From an uncultured Prevotella sp. (lineage in GTDB: Bacteria > Bacteroidota > Bacteroidia > Bacteroidales > Bacteroidaceae): a DNA stretch of 64,000 bases. Below, piece by piece: positions 26,254 to 34,975 of this stretch. A program made the position numbers and the translations under genes. The notes beneath the pieces are model-generated. The model saw nothing but the letters and a program-made list of their open reading frames with translations, ran no database searches and was not told the origin of the DNA. The DNA is taken from positions 36,949-100,948 of the forward strand of contig CALIZL010000050.1 in assembly GCA_938028745.1 (NCBI GenBank), read 5' to 3'. Every line of letters begins with the position of its first letter. Position 1 is the first letter of the stretch.

Positions 26254-27570
26254 ATGGGCAAAATAGAATTACCACCGCAGACGAGCCTCAAAGACCGTGC
26301 AATAGCTTTGCTCGAAGTGCAAGACGAGAGCATTGTAGCCCTTGCAGAGAAAATAAACGAGGAGTACGAATATTGGGACACGGTGAAGTATAAGCCGCTG
26401 CCCAAGGGCTGTACGCCCCAAAAACTGTGGGTCTACACTAAGGCATTGCGCATGCAAAACAGGATGCGCGTATGGCCCAGCTATGCTATAACGCTGACTG
26501 TAACTAGCCACATGCAACGTATATGCCACGAGTTTGACATGAATTTTGGGGGTACGTGGATGGCCGACGACAAGCTGCCGCCCGAAACAAACGAACGTTA
26601 TTTGGTGAGTTCGCTCATGGAAGAGGCCATATCGTCAAGTCAGATGGAGGGTGCCAACACCACGCGCCGTGTGGCAAAAGAAATGCTACGTAAGCAAACA
26701 AGGCCCAAAGACAAGGCGCAACAGATGATTGCCAACAACTATCAAACCATACAATTTATTGTGCAGAGCAAGGACAAGCCGCTTACCCCGGAGCTTTTGC
26801 AACATGTGCACAGGCTGATGACGGAGAAGACACTGAGCAACGATGAGGACGCGGGCAGGTTTAGAACCAACGATGAGGTGGTAGTGGCAGATGGTATAAC
26901 GCACGAAGTGGTGCATCGGCCGCCAACTCATCAGGATATAGAACCATTCGTTGCCGACTTGTGTAGGTTTTTCAACGACGAAGAGCAGTCTGTTTTCATC
27001 CACCCGCTGATAAGGGGCATTGTTATTCATTTCATGTTGGCCTACGTTCACCCCTTTGTCGATGGCAATGGGCGCACTGCACGTGCCTTGTTTTATTGGT
27101 ACTTGCTGAGGCGGGGCTATTGGCTCACGCAATATTTGTCTATTTCGCGCGTGATAGCACGCTCAAAAACGGCCTATGAAAAGGCCTTCCTTTACACCGA
27201 GGCCGATGAAAACGATATGGGCTACTTCGTTGCTTACAACATGCGTGTGTTGCAACAAGCTTTCCGCGAGTTGCAAACCTACATCAAGCGAAAGCAGAAA
27301 GAGCACCTTGCAGCCAACACTTACCTGCGACTGGGCGACATCAACGAGCGGCAGGCGCAAATAATACAGCTGCTTGTAGACAATCCCAAGGCGGTGCTTA
27401 CCATTAAAGAGTTGCAAAATAGGTTCTTGGTTACGCCTACAACCGCTAAAACCGACATCATGGGCCTTGTTAGCCGCGGGCTTGTCAGCGAGTTTGCGTT
27501 TAACAAAGTGAAAAAGGGATATGTGCGAAATGAGGGTTTTGAAGAGGCGATAAAACAGCTAAATGCTTGA
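26254..27570 (+). CDS. Fic-domain protein (AMPylase-type) with N-terminal inhibitory motif and C-terminal winged helix
   Basis: 438 residues. The Fic catalytic motif HPFVDGNGRTAR is complete at residues 266-277, including the catalytic His and the nucleotide-binding residues. An upstream S(S/T)xxE-G-type inhibitory motif, SSQMEG at residues 128-133, marks a class II enzyme in which the Glu blocks productive ATP binding. The C-terminal ~70 residues look like a winged-helix domain (LTIKELQNRFLVTPTTAKTDI). Fic proteins transfer AMP from ATP to hydroxyl groups on target proteins. No toxin-antitoxin partner is adjacent. Flanked on both sides by the same inverted repeat. Confidence 0.93.
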   Translation: MGKIELPPQTSLKDRAIALLEVQDESIVALAEKINEEYEYWDTVKYKPLPKGCTPQKLWVYTKALRMQNRMRVWPSYAITLTVTSHMQRICHEFDMNFGGTWMADDKLPPETNERYLVSSLMEEAISSSQMEGANTTRRVAKEMLRKQTRPKDKAQQMIANNYQTIQFIVQSKDKPLTPELLQHVHRLMTEKTLSNDEDAGRFRTNDEVVVADGITHEVVHRPPTHQDIEPFVADLCRFFNDEEQSVFIHPLIRGIVIHFMLAYVHPFVDGNGRTARALFYWYLLRRGYWLTQYLSISRVIARSKTAYEKAFLYTEADENDMGYFVAYNMRVLQQAFRELQTYIKRKQKEHLAANTYLRLGDINERQAQIIQLLVDNPKAVLTIKELQNRFLVTPTTAKTDIMGLVSRGLVSEFAFNKVKKGYVRNEGFEEAIKQLNA

Positions 27571-27702
27571 CATTCCCTGTTCTACGCTGCTGGCCGTTAT
27601 GCACTAATGCCTGTGGCAGCATGTGTTTCGCAATGCACAAAGTGCTTGTTTCGCCATCAAAAAAGGCTAAACCCAGATGCCTTTCGGTCATCAATAAACG
27701 TT

Positions 27703-27741
27703 CCAATTCTTTCCAATCCTTATAAAATTGGAAAGAATTGG
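27703..27741. repeat. Inverted repeat downstream of fic, same as the upstream one
   Basis: 15-bp arms CCAATTCTTTCCAAT / ATTGGAAAGAATTGG with a 9-bp loop. 13 bp of each arm are identical to the inverted repeat at 26182-26216. It lies 130 bp after the fic stop. Confidence 0.8.
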
Positions 27742-28109
27742 GGCTTTCTTGTGTCGGAGTTACTGCCGCGCCTATCCCTTCTTTGCGGTGCAAAACAAAG
27801 CGTTTTATTAGGGTTTGCCCATGTTCGGTGGCAGAGATAGCTAAGTTCAGAAAACTAGAATGCCTGAAAAATATCAGTCTTTTCCCACCATATTATACTT
27901 CATTTATAGTGAAACAGAAATGGATTTGGAAAGCCATAGGTGCATCGTAAACATGCAAAACGTGACTCTTTTCCTCTGCGTAAGGGTTTATGGATGCCAT
28001 GCTACGCACATCTTACATTCGTTTAACAAGCATTTCCAAAAGCAATTCTGTTTGACTATAAAATGAGAAAACCTCACTAACTTGCCAAACCCAAAAGTTA
28101 AAAGTGGTA
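27742..28109. other. Intergenic stretch without recognisable features
   Basis: Only very short open frames without ribosome-binding sites or family similarity. No RNA gene recognised. Confidence 0.5.
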
Positions 28110-28760
28110 CGAATGTTTTACAAAACACACCCTCGTCGTCGCCCCATTCTAGCGAGAATAAGGGGCGTTGTGGTGCCCATAAGCCGCTATTTGCAGCCTT
28201 GCGGTTTTCAGTTTTAGTCCGTTTTTAAGAACATCACCTGCATTTTGCACCATTTTGCCTTTCTAGTTTGGTTGCTAGCTCGTAATTTTTGCAAGCCAAA
28301 AACCTGCTTTTTACTGCTAAAAAGCAGGTTTTTAACGCCCATTTTACCCTTTCTAACCCTGTTTTTAATGGTTCTAAACGGTTTTGAATATACCATTGCA
28401 GCGTATATTTATGCTTTTCTCCTCGCATTTAGCTGCAAAAAACATTGCATTTAGCAGCATTTTACCTTGCGTTTAGCACCAAAACGCGTTGCATTTAGCA
28501 TCAAAACGCATTGCATTTAGCACCAAAACGCACTGCATTTAGCACCAAAACGCACTACATTTAGCTGAAAATGGCCCAATGTATGGTGTAAATGGCGGTG
28601 TTATGAAATAAATATTCATTTTGTCTGCATTTACATCTAACCCCATTTTGAATGGAAACAAACCCCCACGAGAATCGAATTTTTGCGACCGAGCGGGTAG
28701 TTGGTGAATAAAAAGGCACTCATCGTGTTAAAATTCTTACTGAAAAGCGGACAAAACTTC
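28110..28760 (-). repeat. Large non-coding element with 22-bp internal units, copy 2 (inverted)
   Basis: Reverse-complement copy of the blocks at 12128-12775 and 40447-41075. It ends with GAGAATCGAATTTTTGCG and AATTCTTACTGAAAAG in mirror order. The unit array runs 28401-28598 with nine 22-bp units (starts 28401, 28423, 28445, 28467, 28489, 28511, 28533, 28555, 28577), e.g. TTGCATTTAGCACCAAAAC. Stop codons interrupt the frames that are open in copy 1. Confidence 0.88.
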
Positions 28761-28787
28761 TTCTCCCCCCACTTTCTTTCTCAATCC

Positions 28788-28819
28788 TTTGGCGATACCA
28801 AATAGTTAAACTATATTTG
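28788..28819 (+). promoter_or_regulatory. Promoter of the first DUF1648-like gene
   Basis: TTTG (28788-28791), 20-bp spacer, TATATTTG (28812-28819): a full consensus Bacteroidetes promoter, giving a ~110 nt leader. Confidence 0.75.
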
Positions 28820-28936
28820 CAGTATGCTTACAGATTATTCCGAAAGGGCATCGATGAGTGGGTAAGTAAACCATGATGAAACGATGAAAATAGGTGTGTT
28901 TGTGGCTCAATATACAATAACTAAACTTTATACAAC

Positions 28937-29374
28937 ATGAGAAGTAATAAGCTAAGCAACCTTTTATCGCTGCTTTTTCTTGCGGCAACCTTGGGCGTAG
29001 CCGTTTATGCCGCATTCGTTAAGGACGCCATTGTTGTGCATTGGGGGCCACTTGGTGGTAGAGAACTCCAAGGCATGAGCTATCTTATCTTATTTCTTCC
29101 CCTTTTATCTGCTGCACTTTACTTGCTGTTGCGCAAGGGAAAGGAAAACCCTTTCGCACTCGACCCAAAGCACGATATGCCCCAAACGCAGGGTAACACG
29201 CAACAATTGCGCCGATATGTTGATGTGCTTTCTCTGGGTGTAACGGGTTTGCTGTTGTACATCACGCTTTGTGCGGCAGGTTTCTTGCCCATGATACCCC
29301 TCGTGGTGATGCTTGTCGTGGCCTTTTTCATCATCTATTATGCGCGTTCGCGACGTAAATTGAGGGGTGCGTAG
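28937..29374 (+). CDS. DUF1648-like small membrane protein, paralog 1
   Basis: 145 residues with four predicted membrane segments. The motif AIVVHWGPLGG (~31-41) resembles the hydrophilic VHW/F-N/G motif of DUF1648/SdpI-type proteins. First of three tandem related genes. SdpI-like proteins in Bacillus give immunity to a toxin, but most DUF1648 proteins have no known role. It has its own consensus promoter. Confidence 0.7.
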   Translation: MRSNKLSNLLSLLFLAATLGVAVYAAFVKDAIVVHWGPLGGRELQGMSYLILFLPLLSAALYLLLRKGKENPFALDPKHDMPQTQGNTQQLRRYVDVLSLGVTGLLLYITLCAAGFLPMIPLVVMLVVAFFIIYYARSRRKLRGA

Positions 29375-29400
29375 GGCCACTTAATTTTCTTTCTTCATGT

Positions 29401-29432
29401 TTTGGCGGTGACATACTTTTGTCGTAACTTTG
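29401..29432 (+). promoter_or_regulatory. Promoter of the second DUF1648-like gene
   Basis: TTTG (29401-29404), 20-bp spacer, TAACTTTG (29425-29432). The second gene therefore has its own start site, ~110 nt upstream of the ATG. Confidence 0.75.
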
Positions 29433-29549
29433 CAAAACAAAAGTGTTGTCGCTCATCATTGCACTTGTGCCTTGTCTGTAAGGGGTTTGTTGTGCAGTGC
29501 ATCGCGGCAAACTGATGGCGGAATGTAACCGATTATAAAGTACCAAAAG

Positions 29550-30008
29550 ATGAAAAAATCTAGTTTAAAAAGCCTGTTGTCGCTACTTTTCTTAGTGGGC
29601 ACCGTTAGCATTGCTTTGTATTGCATCCTAACGAAAGACACGATAAACCTACGTATTGATATGCCAGGCGGGGTTAGCAAACCCATTTCTCCATTCTTCC
29701 TCTTACCGCCAACTCTGTTTGCTGTTGGAGCTTACTTCGTAACTCGTTTTCTGGCAGACAAACCCATGCGTATGAAAAGTTTGCTAAGGAGGTATGTAAT
29801 ACCTATGAATGAGCATAATGCCCCATTGATACGTGATTTCCATGAGTCTGTTTCGCTAGGAGTTACGAGTATTATGTTCTATTACTCGCTCTTCATATCG
29901 GGCATAATCGCCTTCAACCCCTTTATTACATGGGCGGTAATGATGTTGCCTTTCCTTATGATAGGATGGTCGTCGTTTAAGTTGATGCGTGATAAGGAAA
30001 TGCAATGA
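29550..30008 (+). CDS. DUF1648-like small membrane protein, paralog 2
   Basis: 152 residues and about four membrane helices. It shares the opening pattern KSLLSLLFLVGTVSIALY with paralog 1 (LSLLFLAATLGVAVY) and the second-half pattern SVSLGVTSIMFYYSLFISG (SLGVTGLLLYITLCAAG in paralog 1). The VHWGP motif of paralog 1 is replaced by INLRIDMPGGVSKP. Its stop overlaps the start of paralog 3 (ATGA), indicating translational coupling. Confidence 0.65.
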   Translation: MKKSSLKSLLSLLFLVGTVSIALYCILTKDTINLRIDMPGGVSKPISPFFLLPPTLFAVGAYFVTRFLADKPMRMKSLLRRYVIPMNEHNAPLIRDFHESVSLGVTSIMFYYSLFISGIIAFNPFITWAVMMLPFLMIGWSSFKLMRDKEMQ

Positions 30009-30451
30009 TAGAACATAACACATCAAACAACCGAATAGCCGTGGTTTTTCTCGCAGCAACCTTCGCTGTGGCTCTCTACTCCGCGGTGATAGAGGTGCTT
30101 TCGGCCTTGCAAATTAGTTTCTTTGCCGCCGACGATAGGGTGGGTTTGCCCATCTTTACCTTTTTGTTGCCCTTCATTTCGGGGGCTCTTTACCTGCGGC
30201 TGCGCTATGTCTCGTTGCACCCGCTAAGCAATCCGCGCCCCAACGGACCAGAAGAGACGGAGGAAAACAAATGGCTGATGAGCCGTTATGCCGACAAGAT
30301 GCTGCCCAACATCACGGGGATGATGCTACTTTTGGCCGTGGAGGATGTCGTGCTTATGCCTGATTTGATAATGGTCGTGATGTTTTGGGCATTCTATATG
30401 GTGGTGGTTACGATGCAGGTTTTCAGTAAGATTACATATAAAAAACGCTAG
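30005..30451 (+). CDS. DUF1648-like small membrane protein, paralog 3
   Basis: 148 residues, membrane segments near 10-30, 50-65 and 100-140. The start ATG overlaps the stop of paralog 2 by one base. FLAATFAVALYSAV matches the opening of the other two copies; the middle is the most divergent. Function unknown. Confidence 0.65.
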   Translation: MIEHNTSNNRIAVVFLAATFAVALYSAVIEVLSALQISFFAADDRVGLPIFTFLLPFISGALYLRLRYVSLHPLSNPRPNGPEETEENKWLMSRYADKMLPNITGMMLLLAVEDVVLMPDLIMVVMFWAFYMVVVTMQVFSKITYKKR

Positions 30452-30522
30452 AACCGCTGCCCGCGCCTCCCCATTTCACGTTATTTTGCAGCGTGGCTTA
30501 GAGCCAGTTGCACATTTTTGCG

Positions 30523-30530
30523 TAACTTTG
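30523..30530 (+). promoter_or_regulatory. -7 element upstream of metK
   Basis: TAACTTTG, with no clear TTTG at the usual distance upstream. The leader to the metK ATG would be about 92 nt. Confidence 0.5.
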
Positions 30531-30628
30531 CAGTCGCTAACAGCCATGTACCACCCACAAAATGCAAGATGGGTGGCGCATGGCGTACGAGCATACAATT
30601 ATTTATAGATACACAAATTCGTAGCATT

Positions 30629-31888
30629 ATGGCATATCTTTTTTCTTCCGAGTCGGTTTCCGAAGGGCATCCCGACAAGGTATCCGACCAAATATCAGAC
30701 GCTTTGGTAGACCAATTCTTGGCCTACGACGACAAAGCACACTGCGCAATCGAAACATTCGTTACCACAGGGCAGGTGGTTATCATGGGCGAAGTGCGTT
30801 CTAGTTCGTACATCGACCTGCAAAACATTGCCCGAAACACCATCAAACGCATTGGCTACACCAAATCGGAGTACCAATTCGACGGCGACTCGTGTGGCGT
30901 ACTGACCGCCATTCACGAGCAAAGCGACGACATCAACCGCGGCGTTAGTCGCGAAGAGGCCGACGAACAGGGCGCGGGCGACCAAGGAATGATGTTCGGT
31001 TACGCCACCAACGAAACCGAAAACTACATGCCCCTGTCGCTAGACTTGGCCCACTTGCTGATGATTACCTTGGCCGAGATACGAAAAGAGGGTAGGGAAA
31101 TGACCTATTTGCGCCCCGACTCGAAGAGTCAGGTGACGGTGGAGTATGCCGACGACGGCCAACCCGTGCGTATCGACACCATCGTTGTGAGCACACAACA
31201 CGACGACTTCGGCCCTAACGACGAGCAAATGCTGGCCCAAATAAGGGCCGACGTGCTGAACGTGCTGATGCCTCGCGTTAAAGCGAAGATAACAAGTGCC
31301 AAGGTGCTGGCGCTTTTCAACGACGACATTAAGTATTTCGTTAATCCCACGGGTAAGTTCGTTATCGGCGGTCCTCACGGAGATACGGGTTTAACGGGGC
31401 GTAAAATCATTGTAGATACCTATGGCGGCAAGGGCGCACACGGCGGCGGAGCGTTCTCTGGCAAAGACCCAAGTAAGGTTGACCGCTCGGCTGCATACGC
31501 CGCACGCCACATCGCTAAGAACATGGTGGCCGCAGGAGTTGCAGATGAGATGTTGGTGCAAGTGAGCTACGCTATCGGCGTGGCCGAACCGGTTAACATC
31601 TACGTTAACACCTACGGACGCAGTAAGGTGCAACTAACCGACGGCGAAATAGCCCAAAAGGTGGCGCAGCTGTTCGACCTACGCCCCAATGCCATCGAGC
31701 GTAACCTCAAACTTCGGCAGCCCATCTACGCCGAAACGGCCGCTTACGGACACATGGGGCGCAAGAACGAGGTGGTGAAGAAAACCTTTACCAGCCGTTA
31801 TCACGAAACGAAGGTGATGGAAGTGGAGCTGTTCACTTGGGAAAAGCTCGACCGCGTAGACGACATAAAGAAGGCGTTCGGCCTTTAA
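30629..31888 (+). CDS. metK: S-adenosylmethionine synthase
   Basis: Makes AdoMet from methionine and ATP. 419 residues from MAYLFSSESVSEGHPDKVSD, the family start; the frame is open 37 codons upstream but that part lies across the promoter. The ATP-binding GHPDK, hexapeptide GAGDQG, and the P-loop-like GGGAFSGKDPSKVDRS are all present. The Bacteroidetes form contains an extra loop in the middle compared with the ~385-residue E. coli enzyme. Confidence 0.97.
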   Translation: MAYLFSSESVSEGHPDKVSDQISDALVDQFLAYDDKAHCAIETFVTTGQVVIMGEVRSSSYIDLQNIARNTIKRIGYTKSEYQFDGDSCGVLTAIHEQSDDINRGVSREEADEQGAGDQGMMFGYATNETENYMPLSLDLAHLLMITLAEIRKEGREMTYLRPDSKSQVTVEYADDGQPVRIDTIVVSTQHDDFGPNDEQMLAQIRADVLNVLMPRVKAKITSAKVLALFNDDIKYFVNPTGKFVIGGPHGDTGLTGRKIIVDTYGGKGAHGGGAFSGKDPSKVDRSAAYAARHIAKNMVAAGVADEMLVQVSYAIGVAEPVNIYVNTYGRSKVQLTDGEIAQKVAQLFDLRPNAIERNLKLRQPIYAETAAYGHMGRKNEVVKKTFTSRYHETKVMEVELFTWEKLDRVDDIKKAFGL

Positions 31889-32020
31889 ACCCACGGGCTG
31901 CATGCGCTGAAACCCCAAGGCAAGGCGTTTGCCGCATGGGATTTCGGGGCATGCCCAGCTTGGTTTGTACCTCTCCTCTTCATCGCGCCGTGCATCGAAA
32001 GCGGCCCCTTTGCTGGTGCA

Positions 32021-33121
32021 TTGCAAGGCAAAAAGGCTTTCAACACAGGCATAACAACATACAACAAGCCCATTCAGAGCGTGCTAAAACCCATTAAAGA
32101 ACAGTATTATATCGCCCCTGCCGACACGACGGCAGCCGAGACCGCCTTTGCAGACAGTGCAAAAACGGCCAAACCCAAGGTGCTAACACCCAAAGAGGTG
32201 CTTAGTTGGCTGCCCTACGACGCTACGCCCGAACAGCAGGACTCGGCCATTCAGGCACACTTCAAGCCCGACTCCATCCATTGGAGCACGCGCCCCGACA
32301 CATTGCACCTGCCGTGCCACTCGGTGGGAAAGGATGTGCGCATTGTTGATTTGCCGCTCTATTATCGCGAATCCTTTTTCTCGCAAAGTCCGTATTACCA
32401 TCCCGAAATGCCGGCCGGACGTCCAGGGGTGGCAGGCGACCCCGTGCCTTATACCATCGCCAGCGACGACTTGCTCACCTCGTTGCTCTTGGGTTGTTTC
32501 ATCTTGGGCTGCGTGGCTTTCGCCCAATCGCGCGACTTCATCTTCCGTCAGGTAAAGCATTTCTTCCGCGTACGCAACGAAGGAACCTCCGAAATTGCCG
32601 AGACAACGGGCGAAATACGTTTCCAAATATTCCTTGCACTGCAAACCAGTTTGCTCTACGCCATCCTTTTCTTCCTTTACCTGCGGCACTTGCGCGTTGA
32701 AACCTTCATCGCCGAGCAGTTCGTTGTTATCGGCATACTCACGGGTTTGGTGGCAGGCTACTTCCTGTTAAAGGCCTTTGCCCAATGGTTTGTGGGGTGG
32801 GTGTTCTTCGGTAAGCGCAAAAACAACCAGTGGCTTAAATCCTTTCTCTTCCTTGTTTCTTCGCAAGGCGTGTTGCTTTTGCCGCTGGTGATGCTGCAAG
32901 CCTACTTCCAGCTCACCGTTAAGAGCAGCATTATCTATGTGGGCATCGTGCTTGGGGCAACCAAAATACTGTCGCTTTATAAGACCCACCTTATCTTTTT
33001 CCGCAAAAATGGCCAGTTTCTGCAAAATTTTTTGTACTTTTGCGCTCTCGAAATTGTGCCTTTGTTCGCCCTGTGGGGCGTGTTGACAATCGCCTCCAAT
33101 TATTTGAAAATCAATTTTTAA
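32021..33121 (+). CDS. DUF4271 membrane protein
   Basis: About 366 residues. The N-terminal ~145 residues are soluble; about six or seven membrane helices follow (first near LLTSLLLGCFILGCVAF, last near LFALWGVLTIASNYL). The family is typical of Bacteroidetes and usually precedes a uroporphyrinogen-III synthase-like gene, as here (9 bp gap). The start is uncertain: position 32021 is a TTG, and no good in-frame ATG is available near it. Function unknown. Confidence 0.8.
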   Translation: MQGKKAFNTGITTYNKPIQSVLKPIKEQYYIAPADTTAAETAFADSAKTAKPKVLTPKEVLSWLPYDATPEQQDSAIQAHFKPDSIHWSTRPDTLHLPCHSVGKDVRIVDLPLYYRESFFSQSPYYHPEMPAGRPGVAGDPVPYTIASDDLLTSLLLGCFILGCVAFAQSRDFIFRQVKHFFRVRNEGTSEIAETTGEIRFQIFLALQTSLLYAILFFLYLRHLRVETFIAEQFVVIGILTGLVAGYFLLKAFAQWFVGWVFFGKRKNNQWLKSFLFLVSSQGVLLLPLVMLQAYFQLTVKSSIIYVGIVLGATKILSLYKTHLIFFRKNGQFLQNFLYFCALEIVPLFALWGVLTIASNYLKINF

Positions 33122-33129
33122 GCAAGTAG

Positions 33130-33876
33130 ATGGTAAAAAAGATATTAATATCTCAACCCAAACCGACGAGTGATAAGTCGCCCTACTTCGACATAGAGAG
33201 AGAGTATGGCGTTAACTTGGTGTTCCGCCCTTTTGTACAGGTAGAAGGCATCACCTCGAAAGAGTTTCGCCAACAAAAGGTAAGTATTCCCAATTATACG
33301 GCTATCGTATTTACGTCGCGCCACGCCATCGACCACTTTTTTAAGCTGGCCAAAGAGCTACGCGTGACCATTCCCGAAACGTTGAAGTATTTTTGCGTAA
33401 CCGAGACCATTGCGCTCTACATCCAAAAATACGTGCAATACCGCAAACGTAAGGTGTTTTTTGGAACAACGGGTAAGATGGAAGACCTGCTACCCACAAT
33501 GGCGAAACACAAACAAGAGAAGTATTTGGTGCCGATGAGCGACAACCACAACGACGACATCGCCAAATTGCTCGACTCGAAGAAACTGAACCACACCGAA
33601 TGCGTGATGTATCGCACCATCACCAACGACTTTACGCCCGAAGAAATAAAGAACTTCGACTACGACATGCTCATCTTCGTGAGCCCAACGGGTGTTAAAT
33701 CGTTCGTTAAAGACTTCCCCAACTTCGAGCAAGGCGACGTTCGTATTGGCACGTTCGGCCCTGCAACGTCGAAAGCCATCATCGACGAAGGCTTGCGATT
33801 GGACTTCCAAGCTCCCTCGAAAGAATATCCCTCGATGTCGGGCGCATTGAAAGCCTATCTCGACGAGCATAAGTAA
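33130..33876 (+). CDS. Uroporphyrinogen-III synthase-like protein (HemD family)
   Basis: 248 residues with the two-lobed HemD pattern: TAIVFTSRHAIDHFF in lobe 1 and MLIFVSPTGVKSF plus GTFGPATSKAIIDEGL in lobe 2. HemD closes hydroxymethylbilane to uroporphyrinogen III for haem and corrin synthesis. No other haem genes are adjacent, and in Bacteroidetes this gene is linked to DUF4271 and rnpA, so a true HemD role is inferred from the family only. Confidence 0.85.
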   Translation: MVKKILISQPKPTSDKSPYFDIEREYGVNLVFRPFVQVEGITSKEFRQQKVSIPNYTAIVFTSRHAIDHFFKLAKELRVTIPETLKYFCVTETIALYIQKYVQYRKRKVFFGTTGKMEDLLPTMAKHKQEKYLVPMSDNHNDDIAKLLDSKKLNHTECVMYRTITNDFTPEEIKNFDYDMLIFVSPTGVKSFVKDFPNFEQGDVRIGTFGPATSKAIIDEGLRLDFQAPSKEYPSMSGALKAYLDEHK

Positions 33877-34008
33877 GGCTCGCCACTTAGACCTCGAAGG
33901 CATACAACACGCGGTATTGGCGTGTGCATTTTTTACCTTATCGGTAAGCGCGCATCACCCAGGAGCGGTGCGTACAACGGTCTAAATCATCCCTCAAACC
34001 CAGTAACA

Positions 34009-34416
34009 ATGGCAGCAACGGTATCGCAAAAGCTAAGAAAAGAAGAGCGCGCCTGTGGCAAAAAGCTCACCGAGGAGCTCTTTTGTGGTGCAGATAGCCG
34101 GTCGCTTGCTGCCTTTCCCTTGCGTGTGGTGTATTTGGCGCAGCCCTTTTCGGCCGACGAACAGCAGGCGATAGCCCCCGTGCAAATGATGATTAGTGTG
34201 CCGAAACGCAGGTTTAAGCACGCCATCGACCGCAATAGGGTTAAACGGCAGGTGCGCGAGGCCTATCGAAAGAACAAGCATTTGCTTTATAACAAGTTGC
34301 CAAACGGCAGAAAAATAACCCTGGGTTTCCTTTGGTTGGATGCCAAACACCACACTTCGGCCGTGGTTGAAGACAAGGTGCAGAACCTGTTACGCCGTAT
34401 AGGAGAAAGCTTATGA
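34009..34416 (+). CDS. rnpA: Ribonuclease P protein component
   Basis: Protein subunit of RNase P, which trims the 5' leader of pre-tRNAs. 135 residues from MAATVSQKLRKEER; the frame reaches 29 codons upstream but the family start is here. The basic RNA-binding signature RNRVKRQVREAYRKNK is clear. It overlaps yidD by four bases (ATGA), the usual order. Confidence 0.92.
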   Translation: MAATVSQKLRKEERACGKKLTEELFCGADSRSLAAFPLRVVYLAQPFSADEQQAIAPVQMMISVPKRRFKHAIDRNRVKRQVREAYRKNKHLLYNKLPNGRKITLGFLWLDAKHHTSAVVEDKVQNLLRRIGESL

Positions 34417-34664
34417 ATGCGCTTCGTGCCCTTTTAGGTCTGTTGCGGCGTGTTGCAGTGTGGCTTTTGTTGCTGCCCATCCGCTTTTATCAGCTGGCCA
34501 TCTCGCCTTATACGCCCCCCTCGTGCCGTTTTACGCCCTCTTGTTCAGAGTATGCTCGCCAAGCCATCATCAAGCATGGTCCCTTTAAGGGCTTGGCCTT
34601 GGCCGTTTGGCGCGTGTTGAGATGCAATCCGTGGGGCGGTAGCGGTTACGACCCTGTGCCGTGA
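34413..34664 (+). CDS. yidD: Membrane protein insertion efficiency factor
   Basis: 83 residues. An N-terminal amphipathic/membrane segment precedes the family core IRFYQLAISPYTPPSCRFTP and PSCSEYARQAI, ending with CNPWGGSGYDPVP. YidD helps YidC-dependent insertion of membrane proteins. Translationally coupled to rnpA by the ATGA overlap. Confidence 0.94.
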   Translation: MNALRALLGLLRRVAVWLLLLPIRFYQLAISPYTPPSCRFTPSCSEYARQAIIKHGPFKGLALAVWRVLRCNPWGGSGYDPVP

Positions 34665-34698
34665 TAAGCCGCACCGGCAGCGCAACCTTGCACACTAT

Positions 34699-34766
34699 CG
34701 GCCTCACCCCCGACCCCTCTCAGCCTCACCCCCAGCCCCTCTCCAAGGGGAGAGGAGAGTGAAATG
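34699..34766 (+). repeat. GC-rich hairpin repeat downstream of yidD
   Basis: A partial head (CCTCACCCCC) is followed by a full copy with core CCCCTCTCCAAGGGGAGAGG in the same orientation as yidD, starting ~35 bp after its stop. Confidence 0.85.
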
Positions 34767-34799
34767 ACTTGTGAATTTACCACTTACTAGTGGCTAATC

Positions 34800-34960
34800 A
34801 TTCAGCTCGTTAACTTGTGAGCTTGTAAAATTGTAGACTAACACATTTGTCAACTCGTTAACTTGTTAACTCGTCAACATGTTAACAGGTCAACTAACAA
34901 GCTTTTCAGCTCGTTAACTTGTGAACTCGTTAACTCGTCCACTCATAAACTAATAAACAT
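34800..34960. repeat. Octamer array, TTAACTCG type, upstream of tyrS
   Basis: Consecutive 8-bp words (TTAACTTG, TCAACTCG, TTAACTCG and variants) without phase loss; about 20 units. It ends ~15 bp before the tyrS ATG. Confidence 0.88.
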
Positions 34961-34975
34961 CCTTTATATATCCCG

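Noticed and set aside
25872..26405. Open frame upstream of fic sharing a short peptide with a frame downstream of it
   Set aside because: The shared peptide is the translation of the two inverted-repeat copies, not a protein family.
28401..28598. Possible CRISPR array
   Set aside because: Units are contiguous 22-bp repeats with no spacers between them and drift gradually; no cas genes are present.
30531..30628. SAM riboswitch in the metK leader
   Set aside because: The leader is only about 92 nt and no known SAM-riboswitch core or terminator stem could be recognised by eye.
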